Positions 35,163 through 49,061 of a stretch of DNA of 64,000 nt are shown here, piece after piece. The stretch lies in the NCBI RefSeq assembly GCF_026242055.1, contig NZ_JAPJDL010000023.1, positions 90,178 to 154,177 of the forward strand. The letters are read 5' to 3'. Below the pieces are notes generated by a model that ran no database searches, was not told the origin of the DNA, and worked only from the letters and a program-made list of their open reading frames with translations. Position 1 is the stretch's first letter. Each line of letters starts with the position of its first letter. A program made the position numbers and the translations under genes. This stretch comes from Lentzea sp. NEAU-D7. GTDB lineage: Bacteria; Actinomycetota; Actinomycetes; Mycobacteriales; Pseudonocardiaceae.

Positions 35163-35849
35163 ATGCTCCCCGTCGCGGTGGCGGGATTGCGGGCCGAGCT
35201 CAGCGAGGCTCGCGCTCTGGCCCGCGAGCTGGCCGGGATGACACCGGCCCAGGCGGACAGCTCGTGGTGCGACCAGCTCGAGGACGAGTACCACGACGTC
35301 GGTGCCGGGCACAGGCAGATGGTGCGTCAGCTGACGCGCTGGCGCCTCGACCACCCGGACGCTCCGGGCCTGGACGAGCTGGCCGACCTCGTCGCCGAGG
35401 TGGAGCCCGTCTGCCACGACCTGCTCCGACAGCTCGCGCGGCTGCGTTGCGCGCGGGGCACGAGCGGAACCCGCGTCCCGCAGGACAGGCCGCGGGCGAC
35501 GCTGATCCGCGACGAGCCACAGTGGACGTTCTCCGACTCTCGCCACTGTGGACCACGTGCGCTGCACGTCTGGCGTGAGGACGACACGCACCTGGTGGCC
35601 GTCGTCGTCGCCGAATCACCTGAGGGCGGCGTCAACACCGCTGACGCCGGTGACGCCGTCGCGGCACGGCTGCGGGCCGAGCACCCGGACTGCGAGATCG
35701 AGCTGCTCGTGTGGACCCCGAGCCCTGTTCCCGGCGGCGGCGACCGCTTCGAGCGCGTGCACCCGTCCGCCGCCGGGCAGGTGGTCGCGCACGACGTGAT
35801 CGATCGGCTCGGCGCCGGGCAGCGGTACCGCTGCCGGTGCCAGAGCTGA
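35163..35849 (+). CDS. Hypothetical protein near phosphatase/kinase genes
   Basis: 228 residues from ATG 35163; GTG 35112 is an alternative. The N-terminal half is helical and acidic (RAELSEARALARELAG), the C-terminal half contains a beta-rich segment (ALHVWREDDTHLVAVVV) and basic Cys-containing end (RCRCQS). No recognised domain. It ends 13 bases from the convergent SpoIIE gene. Confidence 0.7.
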   Translation: MLPVAVAGLRAELSEARALARELAGMTPAQADSSWCDQLEDEYHDVGAGHRQMVRQLTRWRLDHPDAPGLDELADLVAEVEPVCHDLLRQLARLRCARGTSGTRVPQDRPRATLIRDEPQWTFSDSRHCGPRALHVWREDDTHLVAVVVAESPEGGVNTADAGDAVAARLRAEHPDCEIELLVWTPSPVPGGGDRFERVHPSAAGQVVAHDVIDRLGAGQRYRCRCQS

Positions 35850-35861
35850 CCGAGCGGGCGG

Positions 35862-38155
35862 TCAGAGCAACTGGATGCCGACGACGCACGTGTCGTCGTC
35901 GGTGTTCGAGTCACTGGTCGCGAGCAGCTCGTCGAGCAAAGCCTCCAGATCACGCGGAGGACCCGAGACCGCGTCGCACAGGCGCTCCAGGCACTCGTCC
36001 AGCGGCACGTCCCTGCGTTCGACAAGGCCGTCGGTGTAGAGCAGCAAGGTGTCGCCGGGCTCCAGCTGCACCTCACCCTCCTGGTAGGACACCTCCGCCA
36101 GCGCGCCCAGCAGCAGACCGGGCAGCATGGGCAGGAGCTCGCCACGATCGTTCCTGATCAGCACCGGGGGCAGGTGGCCGGCCCGCGCCCAGCGCAGCAC
36201 GCGGGTGAGCGGGTCGTACACGCCGCAGAGCGCGGTGGCGATGATGTGGTCGGTGAGGTGGTGCGCCACCAGGTTCAGCCACTTGAGCAGCTGGCCCGGC
36301 CCCGCGCCGGTGGCGGCGAGACCGCGCAGGGCGTTGCGCAGCGCCACCATTCCGGTCGCGCCCTTGATGCCGTGGCCGGTGATGTCCCCGACCGAGACCA
36401 GGATCTGCTTGGTCGGCAGCACGACGGCGTCGTACCAGTCGCCGCCCACCAGCTCCTCCTGGGCCGCCGGCCGGTAGCGCACGGCGACGCGCAACCCGAA
36501 CGCGTCGATGGTGGGATGGGTCGGCGGCATGATCACCTGCTGGAGCCGCAGCGTCAGCCTGTTGTGCTCCTCGACCTCCTGGGCGGTGATGGCGAGCTGG
36601 TCCTGGGCCGCGGACAGCGCCACCTCGGTCCAGTGCTGCGCCGACACGTCCTGGTAGGCACCGCGGATCGCGAGCAGCGCGCCCTGCGAGTCGAGCACGG
36701 GTTCGGCGATCACGCGGACGTGCCGGGTCACGCCGTCGGCGCGGTGCAGCCGGAAGGCCGCCGACGCGGGCCGGTGCAGGTGCTGGACGTTGCGGAGGAA
36801 ACCGTTGAGGGACGGGAGGTCGTCCGGGTGGGCGTGCTCGGTGATGTCGGACAGCGGCACGGGATCGGCGGTCAGCGGGAGGCCGTAGAGCGCGTACAGC
36901 TGGCTGTTCCAGATGACCTTGCCGTGCTGGGGCTCCTCCTCGAACCCGCCGATGCGGCCGAGGCGCTGGGCGTGCTGCAGGAGGTTGGCGAGCCGGGCTG
37001 CCTCGTCCTGCACCCGCCACACGACCAGCACGAGCACGCCGTGCCGGGTGACGCTCACACTCGCCGTGACCGTGAGCGGCAGTTCGTCGACCAGGGCCGC
37101 CAGCGTCATGCGCTCGGCCCGGAACGGCTCACCGGTCGCGTGCACGCGCTCGATCTTGTCGAACAGGTCGCCTTCCGCCGCGGCCAGCGGGTAGGCCTCC
37201 AGCAGCAGTCTTCCCGCCACCGCGGCCCGCGGCCTGCCCGCGAGGTCGACGAACCGGTTGTTCACGTGGTGGACCCGGAAGTCGGTGAGCGTGCCGTCGG
37301 CGGAGATCTCCGGGCCCAGCACGAGCGCGGGGTCGAGCAGCCCGTCGGCGAGGTCCGCGAGCTCGGCCGGCGCGGACGTCACGTGCTCGATCTGCCCGAG
37401 CGGGCTGGTGAAGTCGAGCGTGGCGGCGCACAGCTCCGCCAGGGCCTCCACCTGCCTGTGCACGCTCAGCGGCTGCGGTTCGAGGACGTCGGGCCAGCAG
37501 ATCTCCAGCACACCGGTGATCCGGCCCCCGGTGCCCGCGGGAACGGCCACGCGACCGGGCAGGTCCGCGCCGACGGACGGCAGACCGGACCGGCCGAGAT
37601 CGGAGATCCACACCGCGTCGCGGTCGAGGAGCGCCCGCCGTGCGGGCGTCGCGACGCCGGGCGGCACGTAGCGCCAGCGCTGGGCCTCGCCCGCCGCGAA
37701 TCCCGCGTGCCCGACCAGGGTGAGCGAGGAGTCCGCCCCCGCGGACCAGATCGCCACCGCGGCCGCGCCCAGAGGCGCGAGTGCGTGCGCGAACAGCGAC
37801 TGGGCGACGGCCTGGGTGTCGTCCGCCTGCAGCGCACCGCTCTCCGCGGTCCGCAGCCGGATCGCGGCCCGGTCGCCGGGGTCCGCCGTCGCCGGCACCC
37901 GTGCGACGAAGTCGTCGCCGGACGCCTCGTTGATGATGTCGACGGCCAGTTCGAGCTGGGTGGTGCCGGCGCGCTCGGCGAGCAGGGCGAGCTGCTCCGC
38001 GGCCTGGGCCGGGCCGCAGCGCAGCCGTTCGACGAGCATGCCCTTCGCGAGCTCGACGAGCGCCCGGCCGTCCGCCGCCTCCCGGCTCTCCTCGAGCTCG
38101 CGCCGCAGGCGTTCGACCAGACCCGCGAGCCGGTCGACGCCTGTCCCGTCGGCCG

Positions 38156-38159
<4 letters not shown>
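35862..38159 (-). CDS. GAF/PAS-domain SpoIIE-type serine phosphatase
   Basis: 765 residues; GTG at 38159 overlaps the kinase stop by GTGA, so the two are coupled. An ANTAR-like helical N-terminus (LAKGMLVERLRCGPAQAAEQL) is followed by a GAF domain (about 90-250) and PAS domains (about 280-510, with WNSQLYALYGLP). The C-terminal PP2C/SpoIIE domain (about 535-765) has VGGDWYDAV, VGDITGHGIKGA and DDTCVVGI, keeping metal-binding Asp residues. It should dephosphorylate an anti-anti-sigma or similar protein in response to signals relayed with the kinase. The ANTAR-like start is unusual and could bind RNA; I am not sure of it. Confidence 0.9.
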
Positions 38160-42694
<4,535 letters not shown>

Positions 42695-43434
42695 TCCTAC
42701 TGCCTCCACGACAGGGGCGGAAACTAAGGTGTTGAGGGGACACCTGGCTTTTCAAGCGCACCTCGACGAACCGAACGACCTTACTTCAACGACGTCCGGA
42801 CAAGTGCGGCCCGGTCTCCCGTTCGCGATCAACGTTGCCGTGCGGGGGAGACGTGCGCGATCTCCCGCACGTCGGCGCAGGTGCCGTGGCCCGCGGCAGC
42901 GCGGCAGACGCCCGTGCCGCCCGCTTCCCCGAGCCCGGCGGCGCGCCGGTTCGTGGAGCGGATGCCACCGCGGTTCACCCGAGCGGATGAATGCCGGCGG
43001 TGATCACGCCGGCGGAACCGTTGTGCTGGAGCGGAATTCCGCGACGGCCGGTCGACGCCGGGTCCGTTCCGCCGCGGAGCCCCGGGCCGGCGGTGCGCAC
43101 CGTCCCGCGGGCTCGTGGTGGCGGCGGGTGACCGGTCATCCGGTCACGCGTCCCCTGTCCGAGGTGGACCACCCCTGTCAGGTGGTCGCCATCATCGGCG
43201 CAGGCGTACCGCTTGTCGCCCGTTCAGCTGGCAGATGTTCCGCAGGTTTTCGCCAGTCCGATGCGGCTACTCCAAACGGCGCAACCACGGTGATCCGTTC
43301 GAGAGCGGAGGGAGTTTCTGCACGGAACACCGGCGCGGCGGCAGGTGGGACCTGCGGAACGGACGCTGACGTGCTCCGGGCCGTGGACGGACCGCGCGGC
43401 CGCACCAGAAGACGCCACGCATGAAAGGAAGACC
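42695..43434. other. 740-base intergenic region
   Basis: Lies between the divergent kinase and repeat-protein genes. It should contain both promoters. I see no gene: open frames are Arg/Pro/Ala-rich shadows. An inverted repeat at 43128 is the only clear element. Confidence 0.5.
43128..43147. promoter_or_regulatory. Inverted repeat, possible operator
   Basis: GTGACCGG and CCGGTCAC separated by TCAT, about 290 bases upstream of the secreted repeat protein. Symmetry suggests a regulator site. Unassigned. Confidence 0.4.
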
Positions 43435-44607
43435 ATGCGCAAGAACGTCACAACAGGCCTCTTGGCCGTAGTCGCGGCCAGTGGTCTGGTTCTGGCCGGC
43501 GGTCCGACCGCCAGTGCCGACACCAGCGCGTTCCACCCGTTCCGCACAAGCGGTGCGGGACACCTGAACTCCGGTGACTGGTACGGGCACCACACCGCGG
43601 CATCCGCCATCGCCGGGCACGGCGGACCCTCCGGGCACGGCGGCCACGCGGTCAGCGCCAACACCGCGACGTCCGGAAACACCGGCTACTCCGGCGATTC
43701 CGGCGACACCGGTGACAACGACGCCCACGTGATGTGCGTCCACGCCACCTGCGTGACCGGCACGGGCTCGGGCCACTCCGGCAGCACGGCCACGGGGGAC
43801 TCCGGCGACGCCACCAACCACAGCTCCACCCACGGCGGTAACACCGGCAACGGTGGCAACGGCGGCAACGCCCACGCCGCGGCGGCGAACGCCACCGAGA
43901 CCGAGTCGGACAACGGCCACGCCCACAGCGACACCGAGACCACGGCAACCGCCACGGCCGGCCACGGCGCGGCCTCCGGCAACGGCGGCAACGCCTTCAG
44001 CGCCAACAACGCCGCCACCTCCGGCAACACCGACCACTCCGGCGACTCCGGCGACACGGGCGACAACGACGCGTGGGTGATGTGCGTCTACTCCAACTGC
44101 ACGACCGGCACCGGGTCCGGCCACTCCGGCAGCACGGCCACGGGGGACTCCGGCGACGCCACCAACCACAGCAGCACCAACGGCGGCGACACCGGTAACG
44201 GTGGCAACGGCGGAGACGCCGTGGCCACAACGGAAAACGCGACTGAGACCGAATCGGACGACCACGCCGTCCACAGCGACACCGACGTCTCGGCAACCGC
44301 CACGGCCGGGAACGGCGCGCCGTCCGGCAACGGCGGCCACGCCGTCAGCAGCAACACCGCGGTGTCCGGGAACACCGGCTACTCCGGCGATTCCGGTGAC
44401 ACGGGTGACAACGACGCGTGGGTGATGTGCGTCTACTCCAACTGCCTGACCGGCACGGGCTCCGGGCACTCCGGCACCACGTCGACGGGCGACTCCGGCG
44501 ACGCCGTCAACCACAGCTCCACCAACGGCGGAAACACGGGCAACGGCGGCCACGGCGGTGACGCCGACGCGATGGCCACGAACGTGACCGAGGCGGAGGA
44601 CGACTGA
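43435..44607 (+). CDS. Secreted Gly/Asn/Ser/Thr-rich repeat protein with paired cysteines
   Basis: 390 residues; ATG with AAGGAAG upstream. The Sec signal peptide ends TASA before Asp29. The mature protein is low-complexity (Gly, Asn, Ser, Thr, Asp, His) with about 115-residue repeats starting at residues 86, 202 and 317. Each repeat opens with SGDSGDTGDND, then a C-x5-C pair (MCVHATC, MCVYSNC, MCVYSNC), then GTGSGHSG and GNGGNGG segments. No LPXTG or membrane anchor is present, so it is released or bound to the surface. It may form a beta-roll or fibre, with the Cys pairs closing small disulfide loops; the Asp/Asn-rich turns could bind metal. Family not recognised. Confidence 0.85.
   Translation: MRKNVTTGLLAVVAASGLVLAGGPTASADTSAFHPFRTSGAGHLNSGDWYGHHTAASAIAGHGGPSGHGGHAVSANTATSGNTGYSGDSGDTGDNDAHVMCVHATCVTGTGSGHSGSTATGDSGDATNHSSTHGGNTGNGGNGGNAHAAAANATETESDNGHAHSDTETTATATAGHGAASGNGGNAFSANNAATSGNTDHSGDSGDTGDNDAWVMCVYSNCTTGTGSGHSGSTATGDSGDATNHSSTNGGDTGNGGNGGDAVATTENATETESDDHAVHSDTDVSATATAGNGAPSGNGGHAVSSNTAVSGNTGYSGDSGDTGDNDAWVMCVYSNCLTGTGSGHSGTTSTGDSGDAVNHSSTNGGNTGNGGHGGDADAMATNVTEAEDD
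43690..44607. repeat. Imperfect tandem repeat of about 345 bp in secreted protein gene
   Basis: Two full units and one partial unit (codons 86-201, 202-316, 317-390). Units keep the Cys-x5-Cys block and the GDSGDTGDND, TATGDSGDA and GNGGNGG sub-motifs and differ mainly in Ala/Thr-rich spacers. Confidence 0.85.
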
Positions 44608-44625
44608 CCGACTGATCATCTGTGG

Positions 44626-44653
44626 AACGGGCGGGGTTCTCATCCCGCCCGTT
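44626..44653. terminator. Hairpin terminator
   Basis: AACGGGCGGG and CCCGCCCGTT (44626-44635 and 44644-44653), 10 bp with an 8-base loop and followed by TCC. Lies between the convergent repeat-protein and small membrane-protein genes. Confidence 0.75.
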
Positions 44654-44665
44654 TCCGCTGTCCGC

Positions 44666-44869
44666 TCAGTTCCGCCGATCCGCGCGGTTCTTGCGGTAGC
44701 TGGAGAAGAGCGCGACACCGCTGGCGATGGCGATCAGTCCGAAGGCGGCGCTGACGTAGAGGCTCAGGCCGAAGGCCTGGGTGGCGACGTTGGCCGCGAG
44801 GCTGCCGGCGAGCACCACCACGAGCAGGGCGCGGCTGCGGCTGGGGGAGAGGTTCGCTTCTTCTTTCAT
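44666..44869 (-). CDS. Small two-helix membrane protein
   Basis: 67 residues from ATG 44869 (MKEEANLSPSRSR). Two hydrophobic helices (ALLVVVLAGSLAANVAT and AAFGLIAIASGVALF) are joined by a short loop; the C-terminus is basic (YRKNRADRRN). No Shine-Dalgarno is evident. Unknown function; similar small proteins are common in actinomycetes without characterised roles. Confidence 0.65.
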   Translation of the reverse strand: MKEEANLSPSRSRALLVVVLAGSLAANVATQAFGLSLYVSAAFGLIAIASGVALFSSYRKNRADRRN

Positions 44870-44979
44870 GACAACGAAGTTAGTGGCGTTCGCGGGCTGC
44901 GCCGATACCGCAGGCTTCCCGGTTGCAGGTAGAGCAGGCTGCACCTCGGTCCCGTGAGGCACTCCCGCCGGCCTCGGGC

Positions 44980-45861
44980 TCAGGCCTCCGGGTCGGACCG
45001 GCTCAGCCTCGCGCCGGGACTCGACGCCGTCCAGCTGGCGAGGATGTCCATGGCCTGCCTCGACGGCGAGCCGGGCGCCGTCGTGTAGACGTACAGCATC
45101 GTGTCCGGATCACCGGGCAGCACCAGGGATTCGTACTCGACGGTGAGGTCGCCGACCAGCGGGTGGCGCAGCCGCTTGGAGCCGTGGGTGCGCTGGTGGA
45201 CGCGGTGCTGCTCCCACCAGTGGTCGAAGTCGGGGCTGCGTTCGCGCAGCTCGGCGACAAGAGCGGTCGTGGCGGCGTCGGCCGGGTCCTTGCCGATCTC
45301 GAACCGCAGGCTCTCCACCGCGGCTCTGGCCTGGTCGTGCCAGTCGGCGAACAACGAACGCGCGTCCTCGTCGAGGAAGATCCAGCGGGCGTAGTTGCGT
45401 TCCTTCGGAGGAATCTCGTCGAAGTCCGCGAACAGCGCCTTCGCCATCCGGTTCGCCGCGAGCACGTCGGTGCGGCGGCCGAGCACCAGCGCCGGTTCTC
45501 CGTCGAGCGCGTCGATGAGCTGGCGCAGACCGGGACGGACGCGCTGCGCGTTGCGCGACCGCCGGGGCGCCGGGCCGGAGGAGAGGCCGATCAGGTCCCG
45601 CAGGTGGGTGCGCCCCGCCTCGTCGAGTTCGAGGGCGCGGCCGATGGCCTCGACGACGGCCGGGGAGGGGTTGATGCGCCTCCCTTGTTCGAGCCGGGCG
45701 TAGTAGTCCGCGGACACGCCGGCGAGCAGGGCGACCTCCTCGCGGCGCAGACCCTTCACCCGGCGGACCCTGCCGTCGGAGGGCAGGCCGGCGCGGGACA
45801 GGTCGACCTGGCCGCGTGCGCGGCGCAGGAAGTCGGCGAGTTCGCGGTTGAGACCGGTCAT
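44980..45861 (-). CDS. XRE-family regulator with MmyB-like ligand-binding domain
   Basis: 293 residues. N-terminal helix-turn-helix with VKGLRREEVALLAGVSADYYARLEQGR at about 35-60 (two parts), followed by the MmyB-like PAS-type domain (PALVLGRRTDVLAANRMAKALF, RWIFLDEDARSLF, and a C-terminal YESLVLPGDP segment). Such regulators usually control a divergent oxidoreductase gene. Here the divergent gene is the SDR at 45989, so ligand-dependent control of that gene is likely. Confidence 0.92.
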   Translation of the reverse strand: MTGLNRELADFLRRARGQVDLSRAGLPSDGRVRRVKGLRREEVALLAGVSADYYARLEQGRRINPSPAVVEAIGRALELDEAGRTHLRDLIGLSSGPAPRRSRNAQRVRPGLRQLIDALDGEPALVLGRRTDVLAANRMAKALFADFDEIPPKERNYARWIFLDEDARSLFADWHDQARAAVESLRFEIGKDPADAATTALVAELRERSPDFDHWWEQHRVHQRTHGSKRLRHPLVGDLTVEYESLVLPGDPDTMLYVYTTAPGSPSRQAMDILASWTASSPGARLSRSDPEA

Positions 45862-45988
45862 GACACCCCATTGTCGCCGAAGATCCGGTTTCCCGGGTGG
45901 ACCGCTCAGTCCCAGGTTCGCGAGTCCGAGGTCTGACAGGGCCCGGGATGAGCCCCAGGACGACGTTGCGCTGCACCAGGCTTGAGCC

Positions 45989-46840
45989 ATGACCTTCCCC
46001 GCTGATCGTCCCGCCACCTGGTTCGTCACCGGCACCTCCCGCGGCCTCGGCCTCGAACTCGTCCGGCAGCTCCTCGAACGAGGGGACAACGTCGCCGCGA
46101 CGACCCGTTCCACCGACCGCCTCCTCCGCGCACTGGACGCCGACACCACCCGGCTGCTGCCGCTCGCCGTCGACCTCCGCGACGAAGCGGCTGTCGCCCA
46201 GGCCGTGCGTAACACGACCGAGCGCTTCGGCGGCCTCGACGTCGTCGTCAACAACGCCGGCTACGGCTATCTCGCCGCGGTGGAGGAGACCACCGACCGC
46301 GACGTGCGCGACATGCTCGACGTGCAGGTCATCGGCGTGTGGAACGTCCTGCGCGCCACCCTGCCGATCCTGCGCGAGCAGCGCGGCGGCCACGTCGTCA
46401 ACGTGTCCTCGGTGCTCGGCCTCACCTCCGTTCCGGGCTGGGGGCTCTACTGCGCCGGCAAGTACGCGCTGGAGGGCCTGACCGAGGCGCTCGCGGCCGA
46501 GGTCGCCGAGTTCGGCGTGAAGGTCACCATCGTCGAGCCCGGCTACTTCCGCACCGACTTCCTCACCACGGACTCGCTCGCGTTGCCCCACGCCACCACG
46601 GCCGCCTACCCGGCGATCCGCGAGATGGTCGAGAACCACCTGGCGCTGCAGGGGAACCAGCTCGGCGACCCGGTCCGGGGCGCCCGGCTGATGATCGAGC
46701 GCGTCGTGTCCGGGGAGGGCCCGCTGCGCCAGATCCTCGGCTCCGACTCCCACGCCTACGCCACGGCCAAGGTCCAGGCGCTGCGGGCGAACCTCGACGC
46801 CGCCGCCCGGACCGCGTCCGCGAGCGACTTCCCCGCCTGA
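45989..46840 (+). CDS. Short-chain dehydrogenase/reductase
   Basis: 283 residues. Classical SDR: cofactor motif TGTSRGLGLEL, NNAGYGY, catalytic Ser in VSSVLG and YCAGK (Tyr and Lys), with a long C-terminal segment after EPGYFRTDF. Co-directional with the DJ-1-like gene 27 bases downstream and divergent from the XRE regulator. Probably a carbonyl reductase for xenobiotic or reactive aldehydes (inference). Confidence 0.92.
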   Translation: MTFPADRPATWFVTGTSRGLGLELVRQLLERGDNVAATTRSTDRLLRALDADTTRLLPLAVDLRDEAAVAQAVRNTTERFGGLDVVVNNAGYGYLAAVEETTDRDVRDMLDVQVIGVWNVLRATLPILREQRGGHVVNVSSVLGLTSVPGWGLYCAGKYALEGLTEALAAEVAEFGVKVTIVEPGYFRTDFLTTDSLALPHATTAAYPAIREMVENHLALQGNQLGDPVRGARLMIERVVSGEGPLRQILGSDSHAYATAKVQALRANLDAAARTASASDFPA

Positions 46841-46867
46841 CCCGGCTTCCCGAGGAGGAACGAGCAG

Positions 46868-47569
46868 ATGAGCAGGATCCTGATCGTCATGTCCGCCGCC
46901 GACGTCTGGGAGCGCACCGACGGCTCCGCCTACCCGACGGGGTACTGGGCGGAGGAAGTGGCGGCACCGCACGAGAAGTTCACCGAGGCGGGCTTCACCG
47001 TCGACTTCGCCTCTCCCGGAGGCGTGCTCCAGCCGCTCGACGCGCACAGCGCCGACCCGGAGATCGCGGGGCCGGACTGCGCGCACCACGTCCAGCACGC
47101 CGAGCGCGCGCTGCGGGAGTTCGGTCCGCTGCTCAGGCTCGACGAGGTCGGCATCGCCGGCTACGCCGCCGTCGTGCTCCCCGGCGGCCACGGTCCCGTG
47201 GTGGACCTGTACCAGGACGCCGACCTCGGCAGGCTGCTCACGGAGGCGGACGCGACCGGGAAGATCATCGGCGCGGTCTGCCACGGACCCGCCGGGTTGC
47301 TCTCCGCGGTCGGCGCGGACGGCAGGTGGGTGTTCGAGGGCCGTCGGATGGCGGCGTTCACCGACGAGGAAGAAGAGCTGTTCGGCACCGCCGAGAACGC
47401 GCCCTGGCTGCTGGCCTGCATGCTGAGGGACAAGGGCGCGTTGCACTCCGGCGGACCGGCCTACCAGGCTCACACGGTCCAGGACCACAACCTCTTCACC
47501 GGCCAGAACCCCGCGTCGAGCGCCCCGATGGCCGAGGAGATCGTCGCCGCCCTGACCGGGCAGAGGTGA
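46868..47569 (+). CDS. DJ-1/PfpI-family protein (Hsp31-like)
   Basis: 233 residues with AGGAGGAACGAGCAG before the ATG. Type 1 glutamine-amidotransferase-like fold with nucleophile Cys in GAVCHGPAGLL, acidic EKFTEAGF and the conserved VLPGGHGPVVDL. The family includes Hsp31-type glyoxalases and deglycases. In an operon with the SDR, which supports a role in reactive-carbonyl handling. Confidence 0.92.
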   Translation: MSRILIVMSAADVWERTDGSAYPTGYWAEEVAAPHEKFTEAGFTVDFASPGGVLQPLDAHSADPEIAGPDCAHHVQHAERALREFGPLLRLDEVGIAGYAAVVLPGGHGPVVDLYQDADLGRLLTEADATGKIIGAVCHGPAGLLSAVGADGRWVFEGRRMAAFTDEEEELFGTAENAPWLLACMLRDKGALHSGGPAYQAHTVQDHNLFTGQNPASSAPMAEEIVAALTGQR

Positions 47570-47578
47570 CGGTCGAAC

Positions 47579-47594
47579 GAGCGTTGGAACGCTC
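47579..47594. terminator. Short hairpin between convergent genes
   Basis: GAGCGTT and AACGCTC (47579-47585, 47588-47594). It ends directly at the carboxylesterase stop. Weak because of the tight loop. Confidence 0.4.
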
Positions 47595-49061
47595 TCACCG
47601 TTCCCACGCCTCGCGTTCCGCACCGCGTGGATCGTCGACCGTGCCACTGTCCACGTCGAACCGCATGGTGGTGCGCCGATCCCGCGTGTAGGGCGGCCAG
47701 CCGGGATCTCCGGCACGGGCGAAGCGGACCCAGCTGTCGTGGACCCGCGTGACGAGGGACGACGGAGCTTCGCCGTCACCGAGCAGCCTGTCCGGCCCGC
47801 GCAGCGAGGGAAGGCCGGTCCGCCCGAACACGAACGGGAGCTCGACCGTGTGCGTGGCGCCGAGCGCACCGTCGAGCGCGGGTGACCGCCAGGCGAACTC
47901 GTAGGCGAAGACCCGGGAGTGACGGGCGTGCGCCTCGGTCAGCGCCCACGTGCCCGCGCCGAACAGGGCGTCACCCAGGACGGCGGAGCGGATCTCCCCG
48001 TCGGTGGCCGCCGGGCGCTGTTCGCGGTAGGTCCTGACCAGCCGCAGCGGGTCGGGGTGCGCCTTGGCCGCGACGGCGTCCACGTCCGCGCCGGTCGAGC
48101 TGCCGTACCGGCCGAACGGCACCAGGTAGAGGTTGCCCTCCTCGGTGTTCGTGCCGATGAGCAGGTCGACCCCGGCGACGGTGGCGTCCGCCGGCTGCGT
48201 GTCGAGGACCAGGCTGAACGGGCTCAGCCCGACCAGCGGATCGGTGTGCGTGGCGGTGCGCAGGTCGATGCCCGCGAGCTTGGTCGCCGTCTCCACGAGA
48301 CGCTCGTCGGAGATCTCCGCGAAGGCGTCGGCGCTCGCCTCGATGCCGAGGAACTCGGCGGCGGCGCGGGTGACGATCGACGCCTGCTCGGGGGAGAAGG
48401 CGCCCAGGCCGCTTCCACTTTGGACGATCGCGCGCCGGAACAGCCCGGTGGCCTCGGGTGTGGCCAGCAGCCCGCCGACGACGGTCGCCCCGGCGGACTG
48501 GCCGAACACCGTGACGGTGCCGGGGTCGCCGCCGAACGCGGCGATGTTCTCCCGCACCCAGCGCAGGGCCGCGACGACGTCGAGCAGACCTCGGTTGGCC
48601 GGGGCACCGGGAACGTCGAGGAACCCGGCGACACCGAGGCGGTAGTTCACGGTGACGAGCACGACGCCGTCGCGGGCGAACGCCGACCCGTCGTACATTT
48701 CGGCGCGTCCGGAGCCCGCGACGAAACCGCCGCCGTGCACGAACACCATGACGGGCAGGCCGGTGGCGGCGGGGTCCGGCGTCCAGACGTTGACGGTGAG
48801 GTAGTCCTCGCCGCCGTGCCAGCCCTCACCGAAGTAGGCGCGCAGGTCCACGTCGCCGAGCCGGCGCGGTGCTTGGGGGGCGGTGGGCCCGAACTCGGTG
48901 GCGTCGCGGACCTCCCGCCACGGCTCGTGCTCCGCGGGTGCCACGAACCGGCCGGCACCGGAGGGTGCGGCGGCGTAGGGGATGCCGAGGAACGCGGCGG
49001 TCCCGTCCCGGCTCAGCCCGCGCACGGCACCTCGGGTGGTGACGACCTCCACCGCCCTCAC
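47595..49061 (-). CDS. Type B carboxylesterase
   Basis: 488 residues; GTG at 49061 overlaps the MBL gene stop by GTGA. Carboxylesterase B fold with FLGIPYAAAP, oxyanion HGGGF, EDYLTVNVW, nucleophile FGQSAGA, acid residue in GTNTEEGN and a C-terminal His in GATHTVELPF. Substrate unknown; family members hydrolyse bulky esters including xenobiotics. Coupled to an MBL hydrolase, suggesting a two-step detoxification or catabolic route. Confidence 0.92.
   Translation of the reverse strand: MRAVEVVTTRGAVRGLSRDGTAAFLGIPYAAAPSGAGRFVAPAEHEPWREVRDATEFGPTAPQAPRRLGDVDLRAYFGEGWHGGEDYLTVNVWTPDPAATGLPVMVFVHGGGFVAGSGRAEMYDGSAFARDGVVLVTVNYRLGVAGFLDVPGAPANRGLLDVVAALRWVRENIAAFGGDPGTVTVFGQSAGATVVGGLLATPEATGLFRRAIVQSGSGLGAFSPEQASIVTRAAAEFLGIEASADAFAEISDERLVETATKLAGIDLRTATHTDPLVGLSPFSLVLDTQPADATVAGVDLLIGTNTEEGNLYLVPFGRYGSSTGADVDAVAAKAHPDPLRLVRTYREQRPAATDGEIRSAVLGDALFGAGTWALTEAHARHSRVFAYEFAWRSPALDGALGATHTVELPFVFGRTGLPSLRGPDRLLGDGEAPSSLVTRVHDSWVRFARAGDPGWPPYTRDRRTTMRFDVDSGTVDDPRGAEREAWER

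Noticed and set aside
42695..43434. Several open frames in the long intergenic gap considered as genes
   Set aside because: Arg/Pro/Ala-rich, no Shine-Dalgarno, no consistent codon bias.
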